Source of the DNA: Capniomyces stellatus | Lineage: Eukaryota; Kickxellomycota; Harpellomycetes; Harpellales; Legeriomycetaceae | Assembly: GCA_001661515.1 (NCBI GenBank) | Contig: LUVW01000002.1 | Location: forward strand, 937,850 to 1,001,849 | Reading direction: 5' to 3' | DNA: 64,000 bases | Shown here: one piece after another, positions 21,818 to 34,011 of the stretch | Position numbering within the stretch: position 1 is the first letter of the stretch | Layout of the letters: each line of letters begins with the position of its first letter | Notes under the pieces: model-generated | What the model saw: only the letters and a program-made list of their open reading frames with translations | What the model was told of the DNA's origin: nothing | Database searches by the model: none | Made by a program: the position numbers and the translations under genes

Positions 21818-24068
21818 ATGAATACCACAGAGAGCATTGATCAACAATCTATTGACACAATCCGTTGCTTGTCAGCTGATGTAGTCCAAGGAGCCAACTC
21901 TGGACATCCAGGTAAAAAAGAGAACAATATTTTATTTATATTTTATAAAAAAGAGAATACATAGTTTACTGATAGTGTAAACAAAAGAAAAAACACACAA
22001 AAATTGCACAGAGTGTAATTATACAGACCAGGACAGCAAAGAGTAGCATTAAATAAGAGGGGAAGCGCTACTTGTGAAAAGAGTGAACTAACTTTACGCA
22101 ACTTTGCTAAAATGAATAGGAGCACCAATGGGAGATGCACCAATGGCACATGTTCTGTTTACTAGATTTATTACAGCCAACCCAAAGAACCCAGATTGGA
22201 TAAACAGAGACAGATTTGTTCTTTCAAATGGACACGCGTGTGCGTTGCAATACGTTTTGTTGCATCTTATGGGATATGCATTGTCGATGGATGATCTCAA
22301 GAACTTCCGTCAACTGCACAGCATCACCCCAGGACATCCAGAGCGTATGGAGACACCGGGAATTGAGGTAACTACAGGGCCACTTGGACAAGGAGTATCA
22401 AACGCAGTAGGTTTGGCACTTGCCGAGAAGCACTTGGCAGGCACATTCAACAGAGGAGAGTTCAAGGTGATTGACAATACTGTTTACTGCGTTGTTGGAG
22501 ACGGGTGCTTGCAAGAGGGAGTAGCATCTGAGGCCTCGTCGCTTGCAGGACATTGGAAGCTGGGCAACCTGATTGTATTGTACGACTCAAACCACATCCA
22601 AATTGACGGATCAACAGACCTTGCGTTCACCGAAGACGTTATTCAGCGTTATGAATCTTATGGATGGCACACATTGACAGTTGGGGATGGAGATAACGAC
22701 ATTGAGGGTATTTCAGCAGCTATTGCCGAGGCCAAGAAGGTGACAGACAAGCCAACACTGATTAAAATCACAACAACAATTGGATATGGATCAGCAAAGC
22801 AGGGAACTGAAAAGGTTCACGGAGCACCACTCGGAAACGACGAGATTATTTCAGTCAAGTCGAAGTTTGGACTCAGCGCAGAAAAGTACCAGGTTGCACA
22901 AAGCGTGTATGACTTTTACGCACAAAGAGCAGCCCACGGAGCTTCAGAGGAGCAAAAGTGGAACTCTATGCTTGAGCAATACAAGGCTGCACACCCTGAA
23001 CTATACAGCGAGTTTGAACGTACAGTTTTGAAGAACGAGCTTCCCCAGGGCTGGGAACAGAAACTCCCAAGATTCACCCCAGCCGACTCCCCAGTCGCGA
23101 CCAGAAAACTGAGTGAGCAGATCATCAATGCCATTGCACCAATCATCCCTGAGTTCATTGGTGGATCAGCTGACTTGACAGGCTCCAACCTTACACTGTG
23201 GAAGGGAGCCAAGATCTTCCAACACGACGGAAACGCATCAGGATCTTATGACGGTCGCTACATCCATTATGGTGTCCGTGAGCACGCCATGGCAGCCATT
23301 TCAAACGGTATTGCAGCCTATGGTGGACTTATCCCATTCACCAGCACCTTCCTCAACTTTATCAGTTATGCCGTTGGTGCCTCAAGACTGTCTGCACTGC
23401 AACAGCTCCGTGTTATTTACATCATGACCCACGACTCCATTGGTCTTGGTGAGGATGGTCCAACCCATCAGCCTATTGAAACTCTATCAATGCTCCGTGC
23501 CACCCCAAACACCTTTGTCATTAGACCAGCTGACGGAAACGAAACTTCTGCTGCTTACCTCGCCGCCCTCACCTACTCTGACCGCCCATCAGTCCTGTGT
23601 CTTACCCGCCAGAATCTTCCTCACTTGAACGGCTCATCAATTGAGTCTGCAATGAAGGGTGGCTACGTTCTCAGCGACTCCTCAGCTTCCCCAGACCTCA
23701 TTCTTATTGGTACTGGTTCTGAGGTCTCCCTCTGTGTTGACACTGCTGCCTTGTTGGGTGCCAAGGGAATTAACGTCCGTGTTGTCTCCATGCCGTGCAC
23801 TGAATTGTTTGACGAACAGTCCCCAGAGTACAGAGCCTCTGTATTGCCATCCGGTGTCCCAATCATGTCTGTTGAGGCCATGTCTACCTCCACATGGCAC
23901 AAGTATGCTCACCACCCAGTAGGTATCGATTCCTTTGGTGCTTCTGGAAAGGCTGAACATCTGTTTGACTACTTTGGCCTCGTTCCTGCCAAACTGGCTG
24001 TCAAGGCTGAAACCGTTGTCAACCACTACAAATCTAACCCTGTTCCTACCATCGCCAAGCTCTGGTAA
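21818..24068 (+). CDS. TKL1: Transketolase
   Basis: Thiamine-diphosphate enzyme of the non-oxidative pentose phosphate pathway that moves two-carbon units between sugar phosphates. Two exons: 21818-21911 (MNTTESIDQQ...NSGHPG) and 22120-24068. The 208 nt intron interrupts the Gly codon of SGHPG, and the join gives 680 residues, the usual length. Landmarks: SGHPG near the N-terminus, INRDRFVLSNGHA, the ThDP/Mg motif GDGCLQEG...LYDSN near 158-188, TTTIGYGS, the catalytic-Glu segment GVREHAM near 415, and HDSIGLGEDGPTHQPIE. No targeting signal is seen, as expected for a cytosolic enzyme. Codon choice is C-rich towards the 3' end, consistent with high expression or with the skew gradient noted elsewhere. 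Confidence 0.97.
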
Positions 24069-27000
24069 ACCTTGTTCTTGTGCTCTTTTCTCCTCTTTTA
24101 TTTCTTTTTTTTTTTTTTGTCCAAGCACAAAAATCATACTATAGTTTCTTTTTACATTTTTTTTACAATTATCTCTTTGATTAATTAATCGGGTAATTTT
24201 AAAAGTTAACCATCACCAAAACCAATATCAAAGCCAAAGATAGTGTTGTTTTTTTGTTTATTTATTTCCTGCTTGTATTATCGTTGTCTTGACTATCTGA
24301 ATCAGTATTGAGTAAAAGTTACATCTTCTTCACTTTGTACTCTTCCCCTCCCCACCCTTTTTTTTTTGTTATCGCCGATTCCAGTCAGTGTTTTTAACAA
24401 TTTAATTGAGCTTAAAGTCGGATATAATCGTACAAATTATACTTTATAGCACGTCCAGTATGACGTGTGTATGTTTTCAAAATAATTTTATCTCCCGTTA
24501 TTAATTATAAATTATGTTGTATTTTATTTATTATTACAAGTATTTTGTTTATAATGCGGAGTAGATTGTTTAATCTTGTTTTTAATTGCCTTTTAATGGG
24601 GGAAGTATGTAATTTATTGTTATAAGATAAATTATGTTTGGTAAGAGTAATGGTTCTTATAATAACGTCAAACCATAAATATAGACAAGCGCATCACTTT
24701 GCAAAAATGGATGTTCCGCTACGTTTTAAAAGCGTCACCATACTACCCATCTGTCATATTTATGCTTGGTCATTCAAGAACCGATACAAGACTGGTGTTT
24801 TATATGCGTCATTGGAATAATAATAGGTATATCATATACCATAACTGACCTCCGTTAAGATTCTAGTATTGGCAGATTTAGTTTTGATGACTTTACTAGT
24901 CACATCAAAGCTGGTTGTAAGAATCTTAATTTGGCAATCAAAATTGGAAAGTGATATTTGCTCATAAGTTGCAGCATTAAATTAATATTATCCTAAATAA
25001 CCTTTTTTCTTTTTTTCTTTTTTTATTATTATTGAAATTGTGTTTTTTTATGTTTTGTTGGCTAATAGTTGATTGGAAAAATAAATGCCCTTATGGGTTT
25101 TGTTTACAACTTAGATCAATGATAGAGCCAAATAGCTCATTGCTGTTTAAAGCATGTGCATAATACATAAACCTATTGGATATTTTATATTAGATTAAGC
25201 CGTATATTTATTCCAGAGTGAAGTTGTTAGCAAAGTGATGTTTGCCACAACGCACAAGATTAACAACTTTAGGCTTTAAGATTTTATTTCCACTTGGGGG
25301 GGGGGGGGTTTATTCCCATTTAAAGCTTATTGTCATTTGTATATATTTTTTTTTGCTATTTCTTTTCCTTGGGTTTAACGATCATGCAGAGGCAACTCAA
25401 GATTTTCTTTATTTAGCTCTGTGCATGTTATGCATTTCTTATTACCCAGATCGTTGTTGTGGATTTGGCCTATGTTGGCGAAATATTAATTTTGCTGTAA
25501 GGTGTTGGAAAAATTAGAGGTACACGTAATAAACAATGTTTTTAGTGAATATCATTTATCTTTAAATTAAAACGCTTCAAATCCTCCACTAGACAGAAAC
25601 AAAAATAAAGTCAAATCTAACTGAAATTAAAATAAAATAAAATAAAATTGAATGATTGATTAATTAATTAATTTAAATATGAGTTCCCAAGGTATACGAG
25701 TTAATATTTACAAACTTTAAATATCAATCGAGTTTCATTGGTTGCCAAACAAATGGTGGTATAAACTAAATAAAAATCACAGTTAATAAGCTAATGGATG
25801 CCCATCTATTTTAACTAGACTAACCGTTTGCTTCAACGCTGCACAAACACTAAACCTTACCTCCAAAGAAGAAAAAAAAAACAGGGTTAGAAAGAAAAAT
25901 ACACCTAGATTTCAAAAGTCCCGTGGGTGGGTCTCTTTATTATACTAGCAACGTTAATTGACCTTCTTTTAGATCAAAAATCCATTAGCAAATATACCAT
26001 TGTTTTACCCTTTTTTTCTAAAAAAAAGACCGAGGGCTAGAGTAAAGAAGCAAAAGCGAGTACTTTTTTTGGAAAACTTGGATAAAGTAGCTGCAAGCCA
26101 TATTAGGCCGTCAAAGGTAACTATATAGAGCCCAAGGTATTGATACTAGTCAGTAATGGCATTTGAACGAGGGTATCAGCTTCGTGGAATGTGTAGCGCA
26201 GTATATAACCAACTTATTATCATTTCACTATTGGGGGCCAAAGTGCAATAACTTTTTGGGTGTTTTTCTTTGTTGTTTATAGATATAACATAATATATAA
26301 ACCAACTAGCTTGGTATTTTTATGTCCATCGAAGCTAGCCAAAAATATAGACCGATTAGGTAACCAAACTTTAACATTACTAATGCATAAACCAAACAAA
26401 CAATTGAAATAGGGATTTATTTATACAAAATATACCTTGGCTTGGAAAAAAAAACCCTCTTACTGAGAGGTTGTTTATTAAAAACCATGTAATGCTATCA
26501 TCCTAACATCCTAGTAAGGGAGAAAAAAAAGAAAAATTAGAAAACCGCAAAAAGCTTTACAGCACAGAACCTTTTTTATACACACACTTTTATTTCTGGA
26601 AGTGAATAAGGTAGAACAGATTTTTTTTTTTTGATAAACAACCGACAAGTACGGAGATACAAGAAAGAGCATCTCAATTCAACTGATGTAAATAGATCAA
26701 ACCTAGCTATTAACGAGAAGAGCTTTAAGCCATATACAATAATAGAGCATAAATCAATAATTTAGAGTGTATTTGATGCTTAGAAATGCGATAAAAACAT
26801 TACAGTGTTTTTATTTTTCTCTTTGTAAACTGTAAACAAATCCTGTTTAAAGGAGTGCCAACAGCAAAAGCTCAAACCACCACTAGCCATAGTAACGATT
26901 TGGTGCGACTCTAAACCTTAAATTAGTTCAATATTTAAACACCAGTATTTATTTAAACACTTTTAGAAATCACCAAACCAGGCGGAAAACAAACTCAGAG

Positions 27001-27165
27001 ATACGAGTGTACGTTGTGCAATAGTGTGAAGAATTTAGCCACACAGAGTATAAAGCCTTTGAATAAAAGGAGAAGAAAAAAAAAAGTAATACAGACAAAA
27101 GAACAAAATATCAAAGCGTGTCCTATATACACCAACAGAGATAGTGCACGCGCATATATGCTAAA
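24069..27165. other. Spacer between transketolase and RhoGEF
   Basis: About 3.1 kb, very AT-rich. It contains a G10 run at about 25298-25307, an (AAAAT)n tract at about 25626-25647 and the promoter/leader of the downstream RhoGEF. The small ORFs at 24638-24820 and 25242-25517 show no family features and I do not call them. Confidence 0.5.
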
Positions 27166-30100
27166 ATGGAGGATAATTCAGATAAAAGTCAGAGTGACTT
27201 ATTCAATTCACAGTCAGACATCAAAAATAATGGCCCAAGACTTGGTCTAAATAGCTACGAAACTCACACCGAGGGGGAGAGTTCTAGACCAAGGAGCATG
27301 CTCCAGAAGATAGAAAAGGAAAAAAGCGGATACTCGTTTTTTTCGCTGTCCAAAAAACAAACCGTGTCCAATCTGCCCTTGGGATTGGCAAAATCGAGAA
27401 CCTTGTTGGGGTCAAGCTCATCAAACTCAAAAGAGCCCAAAATTAGGCCTGTTGTTATGACTGTAAGCACTGCTGGCCCAGTGAGAAAAATTTGGCGTAC
27501 AACCTTGGAAGAGGATGAGTTGGAAAAGCTAAACCTAACTAAAAAGGAAATAGAAAGGCAGGAGGTAATATTTGAAACAATTCTGACCGAAACAGACTAC
27601 CTACGAGATTTGAAAATTATTCGAGATGTAAGTAGCATATACACCACATAACAGCCAGCTAAGAAAAGTAATGTTATAACGAAACGTTGAATAAGGAGAG
27701 CAGTATGAATATAGACTAGCTGAAAAGCAGAAACACTAAATACATTGTTTTTAATTATATACGTTTGGCTTGATATGTATGTTTTCTTTTATTGAAACTG
27801 AAACTGTAGTTATAATTATAATTGTGTAGGTCTACGAGATTCCAATGAGAGAAGCGCGTATAGTATTGCCCGAACAAGCAAATGCCATATTTCTCAACCT
27901 CAATAGCTTGATCGAGCTACATGACGGATTAAGCAAGGTATGTAGTTTTGCTTTTTTTTTTCAGCTAGCTGTTCAAAATGTGTTGTTGGAAAAGTAAGAA
28001 TAAATTTATAACTATATCCATAAATTATAACTGTAACCATAAATAAAAAATGTAGGATCTTTTGGAAAGACAAAAGGAAGAACACCCCATTGTTTCTGAA
28101 ATCTCCGACGTACTCTCGAAATGGGTAAGAAACTTGGTGAACACGTATTTAGCCACAGGATTTAATGCGAATGGTACACATTCTAGCAAATCAGTGAAAA
28201 GAGATCCACAAATAAAACTGCTATACTAATTATATTACAACTGGCTTGAAATCGAAACCTTGTAGGTCAGATCTTTTACTGTTTACAGCAGATTTATATG
28301 CGGTCAACATAGATCCATGACTTTGATTGAGGACTTGATGACGTCAAGCCCAAAGTTTGCCGCTTTTATCAAGGTAAGCCAACATTAATACATTTATAAT
28401 ATAGTGGCCTTTGTTTAAGTAAACAAAAACCAAGTAGTTGAGAAAGCCTAGGAAGGTGATGTGAGAGGACGATAATTCTACTGTTTTGATTAGATAAGTA
28501 CAAAGTCAGCTGTTACAAAATAGAAATAAATGTAAAAATTAATAGGAGAAACAATTACATCCGGATTCGCGTGGGATGCCTATAAGTACATTCATGCTAC
28601 TTCCATTCCAGAGGTTGCTAAAGTACCCATTGCTGTTGTCGAATTTACTAAAATCAACTAACCCAGATAGCGAAAAGTACAAGGATGTAAAAAAGACTTC
28701 TACGAGGTTCCAAGAAAGAATAGGGAAAATCCAAGCAGCAAAGGCTATAACCGACAACAACAATCGGCTAGAGCAGCTTCAAGCGCATTTTAGAGATTTA
28801 AATGTAAGCCCTGGGACAAGCACACTTGAGTCTGTTTTATCAGAAAATATTGTTTTAGCGTATACTATATAGTCGAATGAATAAAATTAACAGAAGTATA
28901 TCAATAACACACGGCTATTGGTATGTAAAACAAATGTAAACGTAGAACTTCAAAATACCCAAAGACCACAGGAAGCTGTTGGCAGTAGGAAACACGGTTA
29001 TGAGAACGGTTTCAAAAAGCAATGGCACCAAAGATGGAACAAAAGTTACAAAGGCAGGTGACTACGTAAAGATGTCTTCACCAATAAACGTGTGTCTTTG
29101 GTTGTTTTCAGATGTCATTATAATCAGCAAGTCGATTGATTCCTCGCAGTTTTGGGATGTGAAGAGTCCATTTAGTCTAAGGTCGCCCCAGAAGACTAAA
29201 GGCAAAGAAAAGGAACTTCCAAGCATAGTTTTTGATGAACACTCGACAGATAACCCGGAGATAAAGTATACCAATGTTGACAAGTTCAAAATATTAGTGG
29301 GTCCAACTGTAGCCATTGATGCCGAAAAAATAGAAGACGAAGGTAGGTGTATTACTCATTAATATTTTTGGCTATCATCAAAAGATTTGTTTAATACAGG
29401 AGGGATAAGGGTTGAGCCAAACAGAACCTAGGGCTCAGAAATAATATGCCTCATTTTAATACAGTTTCAAAATAAGCTTGATGTTTGCAAAGACATGCCA
29501 ACCAAACCAAACCAAACCAAACTAGACTGAACCAAACCAAACTGAATTGTTTTTTTTTAATAGGATCATTGTCGCTGAGACTTGAAATCATTCCTTACCA
29601 AGCTGCTTTAGACCATGGGCCAAACATCATCAATTTAAAGTATGGGACTAAAGAACAGCGTGATAGCTGGATGGTGTTGTTTTCAAGGCATTTGGATCTT
29701 TCGTCAGAAGAGCCACTATGTGTGAACTCGCTTATGAACATTATGGAAAAGTCCATTGAAGATGATTCACAAAAAGTCAAAGCACCTGTTAGTGCCGGAT
29801 TAGCACCATCAACCACAAGTTCTAAAGAGGAATGGGGCTTTATTAAAGGAATGCGGTTTTTGGGAGCCAAGAGAGACAAAGGAACATCGCCAACGTCACC
29901 GTCGTTATCGCCACTTGACAACGAGTTTGACGGAGGTGCTTATGAAAAAGAGGACAGATCTAGTAAATCCAACTCGCGTACGCCCGGATTTGCAAGCGCT
30001 GGTAACAATGGTAACGGAGAAAGATCGTATAATGGCACAGTGGATGGTAGGCTTGATGATTGGGCAAAGTCTGGAAATGCTGACTTTATAAAGCCGTTGA

Positions 30101-31401
30101 GACCGAGAATAACAAGCATTATGAAAGGAACTGGTAACCGGGATAGTATGGCAGGTAACCAAACAAGAGAGCGAGCGGGGGGAGGCAAGAGAAGTGTGTT
30201 GAGAGTCGATCCGAATATGATAGATTTGAATATGACTCCAGAGATATCAACAGCACCACCAGCTTTTAAAAGCTATAGCACTTTGCCAAACAACGAGGCA
30301 TTTGGTAGTGCGTACTTTGGTGGTAAAGTGAAACCAGCAAATAGCAGAGACACCCTTGTATTTGATGAAGACGTAAACGCGCTAAACCCACCAAGCAGCC
30401 GTAGCGATGTAAGTGGATATTCCACAGAGAATTCGCCACCAAAGTTCAGTGCAGATAGTCTGAAGAAAGAGTTGTTTGGAACAACGAAAACCAGAAATAA
30501 GGAAATCGTAAAAGAACGAATGGAACAGGCAAAAGCAAGGGAGATGGAAGGTAATAATGGCTTGCAAACCAAGCCAAATGAGGATAAGAGACAGGAACCA
30601 ATAAGCATATTTGTTTCGTCAAACGAACCGGAAGCGAGGGCGGTTTTATCACAGATGAAGGTGTTTGTAGGTACAGAGGAGGTAGATATGCACGGTGTAA
30701 CCGACACTGAGTTGGACACATTTGGTGGTATGAGTGTTCATCAGACGAAAAAGGATAGTCCTGAAAGCGAAGGAGGCTCAAAAATGCTGAGTAGAGGAGG
30801 TTCTGTGCAAAGCAATTCAAGGAGTCTTGGTGTTAGTAGAAAGGCCAAAAAAGTCAGTAAGTTGATGTTGGAAAAACTCGAGTCTAATCTAATTGAGAAA
30901 TCTTCACAGCTAAACATCAGTTCAACGGTTATAAACAATCTAGATGAGAATGGCGATCCAGAGAACCCGAGTTGGCAGGACACCACCAATGGGGATACGG
31001 GTTTAAGCGTAAACAAGTATAAGCGGTCGGTGGTACGCACCGGGTCCAGAAGGGAAACAGGTTTGGAGCAGTCACCAAGTTTAAATGAGTTTTTGCAACC
31101 CGCACTAAACGACACTGGAAGGTCGAGAAAGAAGAGCGAATTAGCCAACAGCCCAGCTATTGTTTCTGGCATGGAAAGGACTCTAAGTGAGATTTCAACC
31201 TACAGCAGCGGCGCCGATACATCCAGAAGCACGAGTTTTAGACGTGGCAATTCATCACATAGGCGTGTTTTGGATGCCAAAGATGTAGAAATGATAAGCG
31301 AGGATAACAGTCAGGAGAGATGTAGAGATGTCAGCAAGGAAAAGGGGCGGGAAGACAACTTGGCAGCCAATCCTACTACACCCACACTGAGCACTAAATA
31401 A
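27166..31401 (+). CDS. Rho-type guanine nucleotide exchange factor (DH-PH), 1079 residues
   Basis: Activates Rho-family GTPases by GDP release. Seven in-frame exons: 27166-27627, 27830-27937, 28056-28124, 28266-28373, 28546-28803, 28946-29342, 29564-31401. All introns are GT-AG, 118-221 nt. The DH domain spans about residues 125-320. Its first helix holds IERQEVIFETILTETDYLRDL, in exon 1, and the last conserved block is FMLLPFQRLLKYPLLLSNLL in exon 5. The PH domain (about 345-515) includes NVCLWLFSDVIII and ends in KEQRDSWMVLFSRHL. The remaining roughly 560 residues are Ser/Asn/Gly/Lys-rich, probably disordered and phosphorylated. Intron 6 carries an (AACCA)n tract. Downstream on the opposite strand is uS8, so the 3' ends converge. 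Which GTPase it serves cannot be read from sequence. Confidence 0.88.
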
Positions 31402-31586
31402 TTGGACGGCTTAGTTGTGGTAGTAAGGATGTTTGGCTTTAACCCGGCCAAAAAAAAAGGAGCAACAGCGTCATTTATATATATATTTATATACTTTAAT
31501 ATTTCAATTTACTAGCTTTAACGATTCTGTAATAATTATTTTTTTGTACCTTAAAAAAAAAAAAACTAAAGTTTGCTCTAAACAGT

Positions 31587-31800
31587 AGCTCTTGGGAGAG
31601 AGGTTAATACAACCAACCGCCAAGACGGTGCTGGCAACAGCGTCGTTTTTGGAGGTCATCCACAAACCCCGTTACTTGATCCTGTCCAGGCTTAAAGTAG
31701 CACCAATCTCCCTGAACCAATGCCTATCGGGTACGGACGATCTAATTGATCGAAGGTGGTGTTGGCTAATAGAGTCATTTAACATATCAAAATAGCAGTG
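31587..31800 (+). repeat. Dispersed repeat (about 250 bp family), copy 1, internally deleted
   Basis: Matches 55841-56121. The core from about 31622 to 31752 (GCTGGCAACAGCGTCGTTTT ... GACGATCTAATTGATCGAAG) is over 90% identical by eye. Compared with copy 2, about 36 nt are missing after CAAGA. The core is markedly more GC-rich than its flanks and reads in one frame as ATASFLE(V/A)IHKPRYLIL in both copies. It sits in the convergent spacer between RhoGEF and uS8. Probably a fragment of a mobile element or decayed gene family. Confidence 0.8.
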
Positions 31801-31968
31801 TTGTTATAGTGTTGTTTGATATTGTATGTTTTGATGCGTTGATTCTATTTCCAATAAACCAAATAAATCAACACCATTTGATCTAGTTTAATTATTTTTA
31901 ATTAAAAGAAATCTTTAGATGAAAAAAAAAACTTTTAACAAAAAGAAAAAGCTAAAAACAAAAATAGC

Positions 31969-32361
31969 TTAGTAGAAGAAACCCAAGATGTTTCCTCCGA
32001 CGTGCTTGCGACGAGCTTCGGCGTGATCCATGATACCGTCGGAAGTGGTCAATACAATGAAACCGAATTGACGGGATGGAAGGAGATCGTTAACCCATTT
32101 TTCGATTTCGTTGATCTTTACAGAGAAACGTGGTGAGATGACACCGGTTTTGTTGATGCGACCAATAAGTTGGATGACAATCTTTCCTGAACGATGGTCA
32201 TCGATTTCCTCGAATTCACCAATGTAACCGTGCTTTTGCATTACTGAAAGGAATTTGACAACAACCTTTGATGAAGGTCTGATGAGAACTTGACGCTTTC
32301 CACGCTTTTCGGCGTTGTTGATGTTTCTCAAGCAATCGTTGAGGATTGAGATACGGACCAT
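31969..32361 (-). CDS. RPS22: Ribosomal protein uS8 (Rps22 / RPS15A), cytosolic
   Basis: Component of the 40S subunit. It is a 130-residue intronless ORF, the exact family length, starting [20 protein letters not shown] and ending [14 protein letters not shown], both diagnostic of eukaryotic uS8. Other conserved parts are [18 protein letters not shown] and [15 protein letters not shown]-rich leader with TATATATA lies 5' of it at about 32410. The two flanking genes are the RhoGEF, convergent, and a spacer before the deubiquitinase. Confidence 0.98.
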   Translation of the reverse strand: MVRISILNDCLRNINNAEKRGKRQVLIRPSSKVVVKFLSVMQKHGYIGEFEEIDDHRSGKIVIQLIGRINKTGVISPRFSVKINEIEKWVNDLLPSRQFGFIVLTTSDGIMDHAEARRKHVGGNILGFFY

Positions 32362-34011
32362 TTTTGAGTTTTAGTTTGGGGTTCCTTTTTGGGTTTATAC
32401 CGAAAAAAATATATATAGCGAACTGTGCAGTTGTAGAAAAAAAAAGAAAAAGATGTTAGTTAATCTACAATCAGTTAAAAAACTACTTGAGCGATTTTTT
32501 CTTGTCAGTGCCAATGTCCTTTTTTAGTTTTGATAACGTCAGGATTTATCGAGTATCGCAACAAATGTACTTATTTTAAAAGAAACCCGCCAGAAAAAAT
32601 GTTCCAAAAAGCTCAAAAAGGGTATAGACAAAAAAAAACCCAAGATATCAGGACTTTGAAAGATGAGGTTGTAATGATAAAAACCTCCCAATGCCAAAGG
32701 CGAAGTAAACCAAAGTCTAGATATCAAGGCATCGAATTGAATACATGCTAATTGAACTTTATACATAGATTACGGCGGTTTTCTAAAAAAAAAGGTAGAT
32801 TCTTTGGTGTTGCGACTCGAATAAATCTACGCAGTGAAGTAAATGACTTTAATTCAACTTTGTTTTAAGAAACCCTCAAATGCTTAAAACCAAAAAAAAA
32901 TCCGAATAATACGAATCTGTTGGCATTTTTTCCCCTTTTCTTGTGAAAAGAGAAGAAAAAAATAAGCAAACCCAAGTGTTACATTTGAATCTGTAATTTG
33001 AGTGAGGGATGAGAGGGAAAATTAAAAAAAAGCAAAAGTAGTTTTGTTACTGAATTGTTGATATATAATTGTTGAGGTCCAAATCCACGTACAACTTTTT
33101 AAACAAGCATATCCAAATATACACCACCAAGTGTTGGTTCGGCAACACAAGAAAGGTAGCGATATATAAGGACAATTTTCTGATAGAAATTAAGTTAATT
33201 AAAGTTCGTACAGTGGATATATCATATCAACAAAAATATATCATCATTTACGGATTCAAATCAAATAAAAGGCAAAGCAAAGCAATACTGAAATAAATTG
33301 ACTGATATAAACTAAAGTTTCTAATAAAGGTAACCATATGTGAGTGTGCTGTGCACGGCCGCATTAATAGAGCCCTGTGATATTGGTATATGAGTGCTTA
33401 CCTTGAAGTTACTAAGAACCTTAACGAACTTCGATATATTTTAATTGAAAGAGCGAATCCAAGATTTTTGGTGAATTGAATTTATTATCATTACATTTTT
33501 TTTTTCCTCTTTCCAAAATCTACAAACTTTTCGACTTTAAGATCAAGTAATTTTTTCTTTTCTTTTTTTTCTTCTTGCTAGCTTCCTTGATTGAATTTTT
33601 ACTTGAATTTTCCTTCAAAAAACTATTTTGGCGAGTAACATAACGGCAATAAAGGTAATATTGGATATCGTGTTGATTACTGCTTATTCAGATGATTATC
33701 GAGATTTAATTGGCGTGCATAATGATAATAAATGATAAAGGGCAAAGTAGCGTTAATGTAATATTATCATGAGAAAAGTAAAGTAACGGTTACAATAGTG
33801 TAAATAAATAGGAAAGTTCAAATGTAGAGTGGAAATATAAAGCTCAAAAAAAAAGGGGTAGGGAGGATGAGGCAGATAAAGTAACAAGCCTTGTAAATTA
33901 TAAACATAAACCAACAAAGCTGAACAGAGTAAATCAATTAAATCAATGGGTAATGGGAAATAGAAATAGAAGAAGTAGAAATGATGAATTAGTATGTATA
34001 GAGACTGGGAC
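32362..34011. other. Spacer between uS8 (5') and UBP8 (3')
   Basis: About 1.65 kb. The first 150 bp are the uS8 promoter/leader. The rest is AT-rich with no supported gene. Lysine-rich ORFs at 32530-32751 and 33069-33296 lack family features. Confidence 0.5.
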
